Positions 4,889 to 13,375 of a DNA stretch of 13,991 nt are shown piece by piece. The DNA lies in assembly GCA_937891895.1 (NCBI GenBank), contig CALATN010000150.1, positions 1-13,991 of the forward strand. Direction: 5' to 3'. Under the pieces are notes generated by a model. It made no database searches, was not told the DNA's origin, and saw only the letters and a list, made by a program, of their open reading frames with translations. The position numbers and the translations under genes are program-made. Within the stretch, counting starts at the first letter, position 1; each line of letters begins with the position of its first letter. This DNA is from an uncultured Clostridia bacterium (GTDB lineage Bacteria; Bacillota; Clostridia; Oscillospirales; Ruminococcaceae).

Positions 4889-7480
4889 TTATTCAACAGG
4901 CTTCATTTCTGCAAGCGCCTTGTCTATGTCAATATCATATACGGAATTTGGCATAGCCCAGCTTTTTCTGACGTTTGAATTTTCCTGCAGTACGAACTTG
5001 CCGTTTTCATATGTGTATACAGTTCCAGGGTCCATAAGGTACATAAGCAGGTAATATTTTCCGCCCACAAGCTGAGCAGTTATTTTGGAGCCATTTTCAT
5101 TAGCTGTGTAATAATCGGCAAGCACATTATCCTTATCCATTTCTTTTATGGTATCCAACGGGATTTCTTTTCCTATAATGGTGCGGTATTCCTTTGTAAC
5201 CGTGTCATAATACATAAAATCACCAATTCCCTGATGACCAAAGGTTGAAACAAAGCAGTTTTCCTTGACGAACTCGCCGCGGAGGGAGTAGAAGTCAACG
5301 ACTTTTCCGTCAACAACACCAAACAGGTTGCTGTGCATATCCGCACCTATCCAGCCGTAGCCGCCGAAAGCAATATGCTTGAATTCACCGTAGTCCAGCA
5401 CCGCTTCAAGATTTATCCCATGGTAATCTTCAATTACCGACATATTGCCTGAACTGTCGGCAAAAATAAGGTAATTTCGGATCAAACAATCACCTGTATA
5501 AAACGGCATATCAACAACGATGAAGGCTTCGGTTTTGCCGTCATTGTCAAAGTCATCAACATAAGCTTCGGAGAAAACAGGAGTAAGAGTTCCGTTTTCA
5601 TCAAAAAACGGAGCAAGCTTTTCGGGCTTATGTGTGTCATAAATTTCTTTGATATGCTCAGCATCTTTGTAATGCTCGCTTTCCATAAGGCATTTCACAG
5701 CCTTGTCGGCAAGGTCACCGATGTCGGTTGTGCTCGGTAACTCTTTGGTATATTTGTAATCAATAAATTCGTTGCCTGCGGAAACGGAGCGGTAATTGAT
5801 TTTCCAGTCGCCTGAATACATTTCCCTGAACGCTTCCTCATCTTCCCTGTCCTCAGCCATATAGGAAGTTTGCAGCTCAGTAACAAGTGTAAGCTGTTCA
5901 AGCTCCTTGAAAACACGCTCCTTGTATTTTTCAGCGTCAGCTTCGTTGTCGAAATTGCGCTGTTCTGTAGGGTCGTGAGTAAATTCGACAACGTGGCTGT
6001 CGAAGTCAACGGGAATAATAAAACGCTCAAAATTGTAGCTGTAGCCATCTGAGTTTTTGATTATGTAATGGGCAAGGGAGTGGTAGAAATACTCACCCTT
6101 ATTGTTGCAGTAAAGTCCGATACATTGTTTGTCATTGGAGTAGGGGCTTAACCCCTGACTTGTTCCGCCGAGGGAAACAGGCTCGCTTCCGCTGAGGTCG
6201 AAAACGTTCATATAGGGGGTGTCCATATCCCAGCCGATATATGCAACCTCAGGGAAGTCGTCGCCGTTGAAGTCGAAAAGGAAGTACAGGTCGGTGGCGT
6301 ATTTGCTTTCGTAGGTGGAGAGGAAACTCCATATTTTTTCGGAGGGGTCGGGTTGTACTTGTGCGGTTGTTTCTGAAGGCATAGAAGCAATTTTCCATAT
6401 GCCGTTCTCCTGCACAAAATCAATGTACAGCGGTGGATTGATGTGATTCGGGCGGTCCTGACCGAAAGCATATGAATATATTTTTGCGGTTATGCCGTTA
6501 TCGGTTTCCAAAACATTGTCAATAATCATATATGTAAATGGATTAAGTGCCCCTTCAACCCGGTACAGTTTTCCGTCAGAAGCCTTATATTCTCCCTCAA
6601 AAAGAGCGGTGAAGATTTCCTCTGCGGCTTCCTCGGTGCAGAATTTATGAAGCCTGTCCATAAACTCATCTTTTGTACGCAAACCGTCAGCTGTTATTTC
6701 ATTATACACGTCATCAACGAGTTCGTCACTGCACTCGCAGGTGCGCAGTTCCCAACGAAGCTTTGTCAGTTCATCAAGAGCATCAGTGGCAGCTTTTGCC
6801 GTGCCCTCGTGGGTAATCGGGCGCTGTGATGTTCCTTCAAAGCGAAGCTTGTTTTCGTCAAAGGTAAAGGTACATTTTGTTATGTCGAGCCAGTTGTAAT
6901 CTTCATCCCTTTCAAATGGGAGATAGGCATTGAAGCTGTCGCCGTTGCCGTAACAGCGGAGAAGCGGGTAGTTTAAAGAGTCAAGCTTTTCGCCGTCAAG
7001 ATACCACTCAGCTTCACGGATTTTACCGTCAATTGCAAAGTACAGGCGGTAATGAAGCTGAAATATATCGCCTGTATAGGTGTAAACCGAAAAACAGGGC
7101 GGCAGGTCAAAATCGTAGAAAATCGGCTGCCAATAACAATCGATATACCAGTCATATTCGACATTTGTGATACTCATACTGTCCGTTTCGCCGTTTTCGT
7201 CGGCAAGGTGAAGCGTGTATTCGCCGTTTTTCTCCGTGGCATAAATTGTGTATCCTCCGCCGATATCTTTTTCGTCAAGCTTTTCGGGAGCGGGTGCAGT
7301 TGTCGTAACAGTCGTTTCCTCCGTCACAGAAGTCACAGCGGTTGTAGTTTCAGCCGTGGCAACTGTGGTTTCGGTAGCCGAAGTTTCAGTTTCTGTAATG
7401 CTCATATTCGGAGCGGGTTTTGTACAGCCTGCAAGAAGCAGGGCGGAAAGGGTCAATGCAAGTAAATATCTGTATCTCAT
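4889..7480 (-). CDS. Large lipoprotein with two Ca-loop-like repeats, unknown function
   Basis: The 863-aa protein has a lipobox LLAGC (Cys19) and a Thr/Ser/Glu/Val-rich linker (28-62). Residues about 238-366 (helical start, then FTALFEGEY, DGKLYRVEG and a closing DFVQENGIWKIASM) look like the small domain seen in IseA-type and related Clostridial lipoproteins; this is a weak match by eye. Two later modules each carry an acidic loop of FG-GAP/EF-hand style: DFNGDDFPE (403-411) and DFDNDGKTE (643-651). Each is followed by beta-rich sequence, so the C-terminal two thirds may be a duplicated domain. The gene has a near-consensus promoter (7513-7541). AAGGA lies 10 nt before the ATG. It leads an operon with the GH5 lipoprotein, suggesting a surface role such as glycan binding or sensing, but this is only guilt by association. 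Confidence 0.75.
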   Translation of the reverse strand: MRYRYLLALTLSALLLAGCTKPAPNMSITETETSATETTVATAETTTAVTSVTEETTVTTTAPAPEKLDEKDIGGGYTIYATEKNGEYTLHLADENGETDSMSITNVEYDWYIDCYWQPIFYDFDLPPCFSVYTYTGDIFQLHYRLYFAIDGKIREAEWYLDGEKLDSLNYPLLRCYGNGDSFNAYLPFERDEDYNWLDITKCTFTFDENKLRFEGTSQRPITHEGTAKAATDALDELTKLRWELRTCECSDELVDDVYNEITADGLRTKDEFMDRLHKFCTEEAAEEIFTALFEGEYKASDGKLYRVEGALNPFTYMIIDNVLETDNGITAKIYSYAFGQDRPNHINPPLYIDFVQENGIWKIASMPSETTAQVQPDPSEKIWSFLSTYESKYATDLYFLFDFNGDDFPEVAYIGWDMDTPYMNVFDLSGSEPVSLGGTSQGLSPYSNDKQCIGLYCNNKGEYFYHSLAHYIIKNSDGYSYNFERFIIPVDFDSHVVEFTHDPTEQRNFDNEADAEKYKERVFKELEQLTLVTELQTSYMAEDREDEEAFREMYSGDWKINYRSVSAGNEFIDYKYTKELPSTTDIGDLADKAVKCLMESEHYKDAEHIKEIYDTHKPEKLAPFFDENGTLTPVFSEAYVDDFDNDGKTEAFIVVDMPFYTGDCLIRNYLIFADSSGNMSVIEDYHGINLEAVLDYGEFKHIAFGGYGWIGADMHSNLFGVVDGKVVDFYSLRGEFVKENCFVSTFGHQGIGDFMYYDTVTKEYRTIIGKEIPLDTIKEMDKDNVLADYYTANENGSKITAQLVGGKYYLLMYLMDPGTVYTYENGKFVLQENSNVRKSWAMPNSVYDIDIDKALAEMKPVE

Positions 7481-7512
7481 AGCAATGTTATCCTTTTTTG
7501 TGTTATATCAAA

Positions 7513-7541
7513 ATTATAACAATGCACAAATAATTAGTCAA
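7513..7541 (-). promoter_or_regulatory. Promoter of the 863-aa lipoprotein-GH5 operon
   Basis: Minus strand: TTGACT (7536-7541), 17 bp, TATAAT (7513-7518). The predicted start is about 25 bp upstream of the start codon at 7480. It lies just after the terminator of the epimerase-like gene, and no other promoter is evident before the GH5 gene. Confidence 0.75.
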
Positions 7542-7562
7542 GTTAAAAATGAGTTACAAAAA

Positions 7563-7585
7563 ACCGCCCCGAAATTCGGAGCGGT
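7563..7585 (-). terminator. Terminator of the epimerase-like gene
   Basis: ACCGC (7563-7567) pairs with GCGGT (7581-7585), then after one C-A mismatch CCG pairs with CGG around an AAATT loop. Leftward a run of six T follows at once. There is also a T-run on the rightward side, so it could act in both directions. It begins 8 bp past the stop of the gene at 7593-8531. Confidence 0.8.
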
Positions 7586-7592
7586 GATTTTT

Positions 7593-8531
7593 TTACTTTG
7601 TGTTGGAAAGCTTCCAGCGGAATGTGGAAATTCTCTGTGCCTTTGTATTGTCGTAGGAAATGTTGCTGCAAATAATGCTCAGGTCGTTGTAACGGTAGTC
7701 AACCTTTGCATCCTTGTTACCGAAGCCGATTGACTTAACAACGCTGTAGTTACGCTGGATAACTGCGCCGAGCTTGTGGTTTGCTCTTTCAAATTCAACG
7801 ATTTCCTTTGCAAGGATAGGCTTTGTATCACATACATTATATACACCCTGATAGTTGATACCGCCGTTAACTGTAAGAATACCGAGAACAAAGTCGATAA
7901 AGTTGTACAGACAGCAGAATGTGAAGCCGTAATCGCCGTAGCCGTAAATGAAGGAGCAATTGTCCTTAGGGTCATAAATCTTAGCGTGGAGATTAGGTAC
8001 ATATGTCTTGGTATAAATAGGGCAGACTCTTGCGATAACACCCTTACAGGAACCTGAACCCTTGATAACCTTTGCAAGCGCCTTTTCACTGTCAAACTTC
8101 ATCTTTGCGTAATCGCTTGCAGGTTTTTCATCAGCAGATTCACGGATAGGTTCACGTGTTTTAGGTGAAGCATAAACCTGATGTGTGCTGAGAAGAATAA
8201 TATCTGACGCACCTGCTGTAACAGCGCTCTTATAAAGATATTTGTCAACTGCAGCAGACTGTTTGTCGTGCGCAGATGTGATAATATTAGGCAGGTCGTT
8301 GTCTACGGAGCAAGCTGTGTGAACAAGTACATCAATTCTATGCTCGGACATAGCACGGGTAACCGCATCCTTATCTTCGATTGCAGCCTGAACAAATACA
8401 AAATTAGGGTTGCCTACACAGGCACTTGGAGTATTATCTACACCTATTACTTTAAATCCTTTATTAAGCAAGGCTTCAGAAAGTTCACTTCCGATAAGAC
8501 CGGACGCACCTGTAACCATAACAGTTTTCAT
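7593..8531 (-). CDS. NAD-dependent epimerase/dehydratase (extended SDR)
   Basis: The 312-aa protein is of the extended short-chain dehydrogenase/reductase type. The Rossmann motif TGASGLIG is at 7-14, and the acidic VDN at 31-33 after beta-2 favours NAD over NADP. The active-site Ser is in LLSTHQVY (113-120), and the catalytic Tyr141 and Lys145 are in YAKMK. Length and motif order match nucleotide-sugar epimerases and dehydratases such as GalE-like proteins. The C-terminal half, which sets the substrate, has no feature that I recognise, so the sugar is unknown. GGAGGG (8541-8546) lies 9 nt before the ATG. The gene stands alone with its own promoter (8578-8605) and terminator (7563-7585), and is not in a visible polysaccharide cluster. 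The rightward glycosyltransferase at 9705 could be a distant functional partner, but they are not co-transcribed. Confidence 0.85.
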   Translation of the reverse strand: MKTVMVTGASGLIGSELSEALLNKGFKVIGVDNTPSACVGNPNFVFVQAAIEDKDAVTRAMSEHRIDVLVHTACSVDNDLPNIITSAHDKQSAAVDKYLYKSAVTAGASDIILLSTHQVYASPKTREPIRESADEKPASDYAKMKFDSEKALAKVIKGSGSCKGVIARVCPIYTKTYVPNLHAKIYDPKDNCSFIYGYGDYGFTFCCLYNFIDFVLGILTVNGGINYQGVYNVCDTKPILAKEIVEFERANHKLGAVIQRNYSVVKSIGFGNKDAKVDYRYNDLSIICSNISYDNTKAQRISTFRWKLSNTK

Positions 8532-8577
8532 ATAAAGCCGCCCTCCGTTCTGTTAAATTATATATCTATACTCTTAC

Positions 8578-8605
8578 ATTATACCACAAAAAATCAAAAT
8601 TGCAA
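8578..8605 (-). promoter_or_regulatory. Promoter of the epimerase-like gene
   Basis: Minus strand: TTGCAA (8600-8605), 16 bp, TATAAT (8578-8583), with TGG before the -10 (extended). It is divergent from the radical SAM gene promoter; their -10 elements are about 70 bp apart. Confidence 0.6.
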
Positions 8606-8649
8606 TAGCTTTTTTGCCGAATTAAGTAGCTTTTTTCTGAATAATACGC

Positions 8650-8677
8650 TATAATAGTAAAAAAACAGAGCTGTTTT
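8650..8677 (+). promoter_or_regulatory. Likely promoter -10 and leader hairpin of the radical SAM gene
   Basis: TATAAT (8650-8655) lies about 40 bp before the AAAGGAG ribosome binding site. The -35 region at 17 bp (TAGCTT) is poor. Just after the -10, AAAACA and TGTTTT (8662-8667 and 8672-8677) form a short stem around GAGC at the predicted transcript start, which might protect the 5' end. Confidence 0.45.
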
Positions 8678-8709
8678 CCGTTTAAAATACATAAAAGGAG
8701 TTCCAGTAA

Positions 8710-9654
8710 ATGTCAGTAATTCTTCCCGATCCGAATACCAATAAACGCTACAATATGCATAGTGCATACCTGAAAAAGCACTTCGGGAAAAAAGCCGTGA
8801 AAATAAGCCTTAACGGCGGTTTTACCTGTCCGAATATTGATGGGACAAAGGGCAGCGGCGGCTGTATATACTGTTCGTCAAAGGGCAGTGGTGATTTCGG
8901 CGGAAATCCGCACAAAAGCATATCGGAGCAATTTGACGAGGTGCGGGAAAAGCTTGCGGGAAAATGGGGCGGTGACCTTTATTACATACCGTATTTTCAG
9001 GCGAATACCAACACTTATGCACCGCTTGAGAAGCTGAAAAAGCTTTACAGCGAGGCACTTGAACAGGAAAATGCTGTTGGGCTTGCCGTTTCGACACGTC
9101 CTGACTGCATAAGCGAGGAAACGGCGGATTATCTTGCGGAATTATCAAGGCAGACTTATCTTACGGTTGAGCTGGGTTTGCAGACAATTCACGATAAAAC
9201 AGCAAGGCTTATCAACCGTTGTCATACCTATGAGGATTTTCTGAAGGGTTATGAAATGCTTGAAAAGCGTGGAGTAAATGTGTGCGTGCATATTATAAAC
9301 GGGCTTCCGTCTGAGACAAGAGAAATGATGCTTGAAACTGCAAAGGAGCTTGGCAGACTTCATCCGTACGCAGTAAAAATACATCTGCTCCATATTATTC
9401 GGGGTACGGTGCTTGCGGAAATGTTTGAGCGGGGTGAGTTTGAGGAAATGTCAATGGACAGCTACATCGAAACAGTATGTGACCAGCTTGAACTTCTGCA
9501 TAAGGATACTCTGATTGAGCGGCTTACAGGCGACGGCGACAGAGAAACGCTTATTGCACCGTTATGGAGCCGTGACAAAAAATCCGTGCTGAATGGAATT
9601 GACAAGGAGCTCAGACGCAGAGGGACGGTACAGGGCTGCCGCTGTTGCAATTAA
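8710..9654 (+). CDS. TIGR01212/YhcC-family radical SAM protein
   Basis: The 314-aa protein matches the YhcC/TIGR01212 radical SAM family, related to Elp3-type enzymes. The cluster-binding cysteines are in GGFTCPNIDGTKGSGGCIYC: Cys40, Cys52 and Cys55, the spacing typical of the family. Further family landmarks are YFQANTNTYAP (94-104), STRPDC (129-134), VELGLQT (152-158) and INGLPSET (196-203). The length is normal for the family. Bacillus subtilis YtqA belongs here and has been linked to wobble-uridine tRNA modification; I recall this but cannot check it, so I give no symbol. The protein ends in CRCCN, a Cys-rich tail. AAAGGAG (8694-8700) lies 9 nt before the ATG. It should act in the cytoplasm with SAM and a 4Fe-4S cluster. 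No terminator separates it from the next gene, so read-through is possible. Confidence 0.9.
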   Translation: MSVILPDPNTNKRYNMHSAYLKKHFGKKAVKISLNGGFTCPNIDGTKGSGGCIYCSSKGSGDFGGNPHKSISEQFDEVREKLAGKWGGDLYYIPYFQANTNTYAPLEKLKKLYSEALEQENAVGLAVSTRPDCISEETADYLAELSRQTYLTVELGLQTIHDKTARLINRCHTYEDFLKGYEMLEKRGVNVCVHIINGLPSETREMMLETAKELGRLHPYAVKIHLLHIIRGTVLAEMFERGEFEEMSMDSYIETVCDQLELLHKDTLIERLTGDGDRETLIAPLWSRDKKSVLNGIDKELRRRGTVQGCRCCN

Positions 9655-9673
9655 AAGGAAAATGTGATATTAT
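9645..9673 (+). promoter_or_regulatory. Possible promoter of the glycosyltransferase gene
   Basis: TTGCAA (9645-9650), 17 bp, TATTAT (9668-9673), with TGA before the -10. The -35 overlaps the last codons of the radical SAM gene. If used, the start would be about 10 bp before the AAGGAG at 9691-9696, a short leader. Otherwise the gene is read through from 8650. Confidence 0.45.
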
Positions 9674-9704
9674 TTAAATAGTATAACTTTAAGGAGATGG
9701 AACA

Positions 9705-11606
9705 ATGCTGCTAACTATCGGTATGATTGTCAAAAACGAGGAAAAATATCTTCGCAAATGTCTTGAAGCACTCCAGCCAATACTTAAAAGTATCAGCAGC
9801 GAGCTGATTATTGTTGACACGGGCTCAACCGACCGTACTGTTGAAATCGCAAAGGAATTCACCGACAAGGTTTATTTTTTCGAATGGATAAACGATTTCT
9901 CCGCAGCAAGAAACTGTGGTCTTGAAAAGGCACAGGGCGAATGGTTTATGTCAGTGGACGCAGATGAGATTTTCATTTCCTGTGATGAAATAATTTATTT
10001 CTTTCAATCGGGCAACTATAAGGAGTATAACTCAGCCAGCTTCTTCATCAGAAATTTATCCGCTGAAGACAAATCGGGAAGAACAGCGGATTTCTATGCT
10101 CCGCGTCTTACAAGAATGCTTCCCGAAACTAAGTTTGTCAATGCCGTTCACGAGGTTCTCAATACATACGGACAGCCTATTTGCCTGCTTCAGGATGTGG
10201 CAGAGCATTACGGATACATTGCCAATATCGGTGATGAAAAAAAGACCCGTAATTATGAGCTGTTGAAAAAAAGGCTTGATTCGGGAGAAGAATCGGCATC
10301 ACTTTATAGGGAACTGTTTGACGCTCTTTCTTCAAAAAAAGACGAGGAGAGCAAGCAGCTTGCATACGGCTATCTCAGAAAAGGAATTGAGATTTCCGAA
10401 AGAGATAAGCATGATTATATCCTTGCTCTCTATCATTGCGGAATTACCGCTTACACATCGCAGGGACGCTATGAAGAAGCGGTAAAGCTTTATGAAGAAT
10501 ATATTGTCATTGACAACTCTATCAAGAACGGTGTACGCAGCACAGACCTTGATATATATGCTTTTTCGGGAATTGCTTTTTACTCATTGAGAAGATTTGA
10601 GGAAGCATACAAGATAATGAACAAGTATTTTGACTTGTATGACCACATACAGCGCAACAAGCTTTATACACGTGATGCTATCTACACCAACCGTTATATG
10701 TCCGATGAAAAGGGAAGAACGGAAATCAATCTGTATTACGTAATATGCTGTCTTGAAACGGGACGGCTGAAGGAAGCTGAAAAAAGTCTCAGGGAATATC
10801 CTTCATCTGCGTATAAGGACAATAAGGAGTATTATTTTGCCAGAATAAATCAGGCGAAAAGAATTATTCGGGAATATACGACAGAGGAATTTACGGAAAA
10901 GCTTACAAAGGGTGATGCGAAGCTTCAAGCAGAGCTTTTCAGGGGATTCCGTTCAATGGTTTTCGATATGCCTGCTGATGAACGCCGCAGGATTATAGAA
11001 AAGCTTAGTACGGCAAATCTGAAATCTGCGGCACAGAGAAAGCTTACCTCAATTTATATGGGACATTTCCTTGGAAATGGAGCGGGTGACGCACTTCTCA
11101 TAGAGTACGCTGATAAATTCGGTATGGATTATCCCGATCTGTTCATCATAATGGACAGGGAATGTATGAATGCAATGTCCTATCTTTCAAAGTGCGATGA
11201 TGTTGAGCTTTTTATCGGAATTGGCTTGAATTCGGTAGACCGTTTTCCGCAGACAATGGCGGCACTCAATTTCGAGAATGTTGCACGGGGAGATATCTAC
11301 AATTCGGTTACAGCCTGCTTTGGCGTAATAACAGGCTTGCTGAGTTCTGGTTATTCGGCGGCAAGTCTGTATAATCCCGTCGGCAATCTGGGAATAAGAT
11401 ATCTTGAAGCCTTCGGCGAAAGCAATATTCCCGCTGAAATTATGGCGGCAGTTACAATTGCAGAAATAAATCTCCTCCGAAGCGGACGCAATTTCAAGGG
11501 CTGTCTTGACGCAATGCGCAGACTTATTCAGATGAACAAGAAATATGCTCCTATTGTTTCTGAATATCAGAATCTCATCAAGGCGGATATAGCGACTCTC
11601 AAGTAA
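9705..11606 (+). CDS. GT2 family glycosyltransferase with TPR-like C-terminal half
   Basis: The 633-aa protein has a GT-A fold glycosyltransferase family 2 domain in the first ~200 residues: MIVKNEE (7-13), VDTGSTDRT (37-45), NDFSAARN (63-70) and the DADE metal-binding DxD (85-88). FVNAVHE follows as in SunS-like transferases. Residues about 205-600 are all-helical with repeated YxxGI/YEEAVKLYEEY units, consistent with tetratricopeptide-like repeats that could bind an acceptor protein. There is no membrane segment, so it acts in the cytoplasm and probably uses a UDP-sugar (family knowledge). Related GT2-TPR proteins glycosylate peptides or proteins, or build cell-wall polymers; the acceptor here is not known. 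AAGGAG lies 8 nt before the ATG. No terminator follows before the CotH gene, which has its own promoter. Confidence 0.85.
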   Translation: MLLTIGMIVKNEEKYLRKCLEALQPILKSISSELIIVDTGSTDRTVEIAKEFTDKVYFFEWINDFSAARNCGLEKAQGEWFMSVDADEIFISCDEIIYFFQSGNYKEYNSASFFIRNLSAEDKSGRTADFYAPRLTRMLPETKFVNAVHEVLNTYGQPICLLQDVAEHYGYIANIGDEKKTRNYELLKKRLDSGEESASLYRELFDALSSKKDEESKQLAYGYLRKGIEISERDKHDYILALYHCGITAYTSQGRYEEAVKLYEEYIVIDNSIKNGVRSTDLDIYAFSGIAFYSLRRFEEAYKIMNKYFDLYDHIQRNKLYTRDAIYTNRYMSDEKGRTEINLYYVICCLETGRLKEAEKSLREYPSSAYKDNKEYYFARINQAKRIIREYTTEEFTEKLTKGDAKLQAELFRGFRSMVFDMPADERRRIIEKLSTANLKSAAQRKLTSIYMGHFLGNGAGDALLIEYADKFGMDYPDLFIIMDRECMNAMSYLSKCDDVELFIGIGLNSVDRFPQTMAALNFENVARGDIYNSVTACFGVITGLLSSGYSAASLYNPVGNLGIRYLEAFGESNIPAEIMAAVTIAEINLLRSGRNFKGCLDAMRRLIQMNKKYAPIVSEYQNLIKADIATLK

Positions 11607-11623
11607 TTGCTTTCCATTTTTGG

Positions 11624-11653
11624 TTGACAATCGGATAAATGACGTGATATAAT
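11624..11653 (+). promoter_or_regulatory. Strong promoter of the CotH gene
   Basis: TTGACA (11624-11629), 18 bp, TATAAT (11648-11653), with TGA before the -10. The AGGAGG ribosome binding site (11669-11674) follows closely, so the leader is short. The -10 region GTGATATAATGAAAA is identical to that of the short unit at 1797-1811. Confidence 0.8.
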
Positions 11654-11680
11654 GAAAAAAATTGTTTCAGGAGGAAAATT

Positions 11681-13375
11681 ATGCGCTTTGGAATAAAAAA
11701 ATTTCTCGCGGCAATTCTTGCGATTACCCTTTGTGCAGGTCTTGCGGGATGTTCTGATGCAAGCAGTACAGGTGTAATAGGAGGCGCTGATGCTTCGGAC
11801 ACAACGGTTGTTGAAGCTGAATATACAGCTGCCCCTGCGCGTTCTCTTACAGATGTTACCTTCAATTACGGAAGCGGCTTTTATGCAGAGGATATTACTC
11901 TCGAAATGAGCTGTGCAAGTGACGGAGTAAAGATTTTTTACACTCTTGACGGAAGCGTGCCCGATGATACTGATTTGCTCTACACAGGCGCTATAACTCT
12001 TACAAACAAAACAAATTCTCCCAATACTGTCAGTGCACAGCAGGGTATCAGCGCAGGAAGCGACTATACTCCTAAGGGAAAGGTCAAGAAGGCTAACGTT
12101 GTAAGGGCGGTAGCATATCTTCCTGACGGAACAAAGGGAGAAATCCGCAACGGCACATTCTGGGTCGGCATTGACCGTAATGAAGAATACGGAAGTGTTC
12201 CTGTCATATCCCTTATGACAGAGATTGACAACCTTTATGATTATGAAACAGGCATCTACACCCTTGGCAAGACCTACGATGACTGGAAGGCTGAACAGGA
12301 AGGGCCTTACGAAGCGTGGCAGGCAAAGGGCAACTACTCTAACAAGGGCAAGGAGTGGGAACGCCCTGTAAATATGGAATACATAGAAGCTGACGGCGGT
12401 ACATTTATGCAGGACCTCGGCTTCAGAATTATGGGCGCGGCTTCAAGAAATGACACTCAGAAGAGTCTGCGTCTTGTGGCAAGAGAGGATTACAGCCTGA
12501 AGGCTGTTGAGTATCCGATTATTCCTAATGCACAGAGAAGTGACGGAACAGGTGCGGTTACAAAGTACAAGACCTTCGTACTCCGTAACGGCGGTAATGA
12601 CGCGAACTTTGCGAAAATCCGCGACCCGTATATTCAGAAGCTTGCTGAGAACGGCAGATTTGAAACAATGGCTTCTATGCCTTGTGTTGTTTACCTCAAC
12701 GGCGAATACTGGGGTATGTACACAATGGCGGAGGATTACTCCGATAACTATATTGAAAACAACTACGGTCTTGACAATCACAATATTGTTACAGTAAAGC
12801 AGGGTGAAATTGAGGAGGGCAACGACGAAGATATTGCTCTTTACAACGATACATTTGATTTCATCACCTCAAACGATATGACTGACGAGGCAAATTACGC
12901 AAAGGCCTGCGAAATGATTGATATGGGCAGTCTTGTGGATTATCTTGCACTTAATCTGTACATTTACAATGAGGATGGCATCTTTGAGGGACACAACTGG
13001 CAGATGTGGCGTGTACGTGACAAGGGCGAGGACAGTCCTTATGCTGACGGAAGATGGAGAATGATGGTTTATGACAACGACTATTCTTCAGGCATTTACA
13101 ATGACGGCAACAATTACACTGTCGACAATATTTCAAAGGCATTTCAGAAGGCTGCTGAGGCGGAGCCGATTACCATTGATGAGGAAACAGGAGAGGATGT
13201 ACGCAACGTTGCGGCAATGATACACTCTCTTTATCAGAATCCGACCTTCAAGGAAGACCTTGTTACTGCAATGAGCAATATGAGAAATGTGTACTTTGAA
13301 AAACTTAAACAAAATAATTATAAATTCAAATTAAAAGCTTTTCAGCCACCGAAAAAATATTATACCAAAAATTAA
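11681..13375 (+). CDS. CotH-kinase lipoprotein, probably truncated at its C terminus
   Basis: The 564-aa protein has a lipoprotein signal (GLAGC, Cys24). Next comes a chitobiase/hexosaminidase C-terminal-type domain at about 55-162 (FYTLDGSVPDD, LYTGAITL). A CotH kinase domain runs from about 174 to 540: FRIMGAASR (248-256), KSLRL (261-265), FVLRNGGNDAN (299-309), YLNGEYWGMY (338-347), HNIVTVKQGE (367-376), EGHNWQMWR (436-444) and WRMMVYDNDYS (459-469), the last with the acidic metal-binding residues of the family. CotH proteins are secretory kinases that phosphorylate spore-coat or surface proteins. After MRNVYFE (534-540) the usual tail is replaced by about 24 basic residues from AT-rich DNA ending in TAA, and no terminator follows. 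The kinase core is intact but the protein looks cut short. AGGAGG lies 6 nt before the ATG. Confidence 0.85.
   Translation: MRFGIKKFLAAILAITLCAGLAGCSDASSTGVIGGADASDTTVVEAEYTAAPARSLTDVTFNYGSGFYAEDITLEMSCASDGVKIFYTLDGSVPDDTDLLYTGAITLTNKTNSPNTVSAQQGISAGSDYTPKGKVKKANVVRAVAYLPDGTKGEIRNGTFWVGIDRNEEYGSVPVISLMTEIDNLYDYETGIYTLGKTYDDWKAEQEGPYEAWQAKGNYSNKGKEWERPVNMEYIEADGGTFMQDLGFRIMGAASRNDTQKSLRLVAREDYSLKAVEYPIIPNAQRSDGTGAVTKYKTFVLRNGGNDANFAKIRDPYIQKLAENGRFETMASMPCVVYLNGEYWGMYTMAEDYSDNYIENNYGLDNHNIVTVKQGEIEEGNDEDIALYNDTFDFITSNDMTDEANYAKACEMIDMGSLVDYLALNLYIYNEDGIFEGHNWQMWRVRDKGEDSPYADGRWRMMVYDNDYSSGIYNDGNNYTVDNISKAFQKAAEAEPITIDEETGEDVRNVAAMIHSLYQNPTFKEDLVTAMSNMRNVYFEKLKQNNYKFKLKAFQPPKKYYTKN

Noticed and set aside
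7248..7733. Rightward frame across the start of the 863-aa lipoprotein and the end of the epimerase gene
   Set aside because: It spans a terminator and a promoter of real leftward genes, and the Val/Ser-rich part is antisense to the Thr-rich linker.
7679..8095. Second leftward frame within the epimerase gene
   Set aside because: It is an out-of-frame shadow of an intact SDR protein, with no ribosome binding site and no family features.
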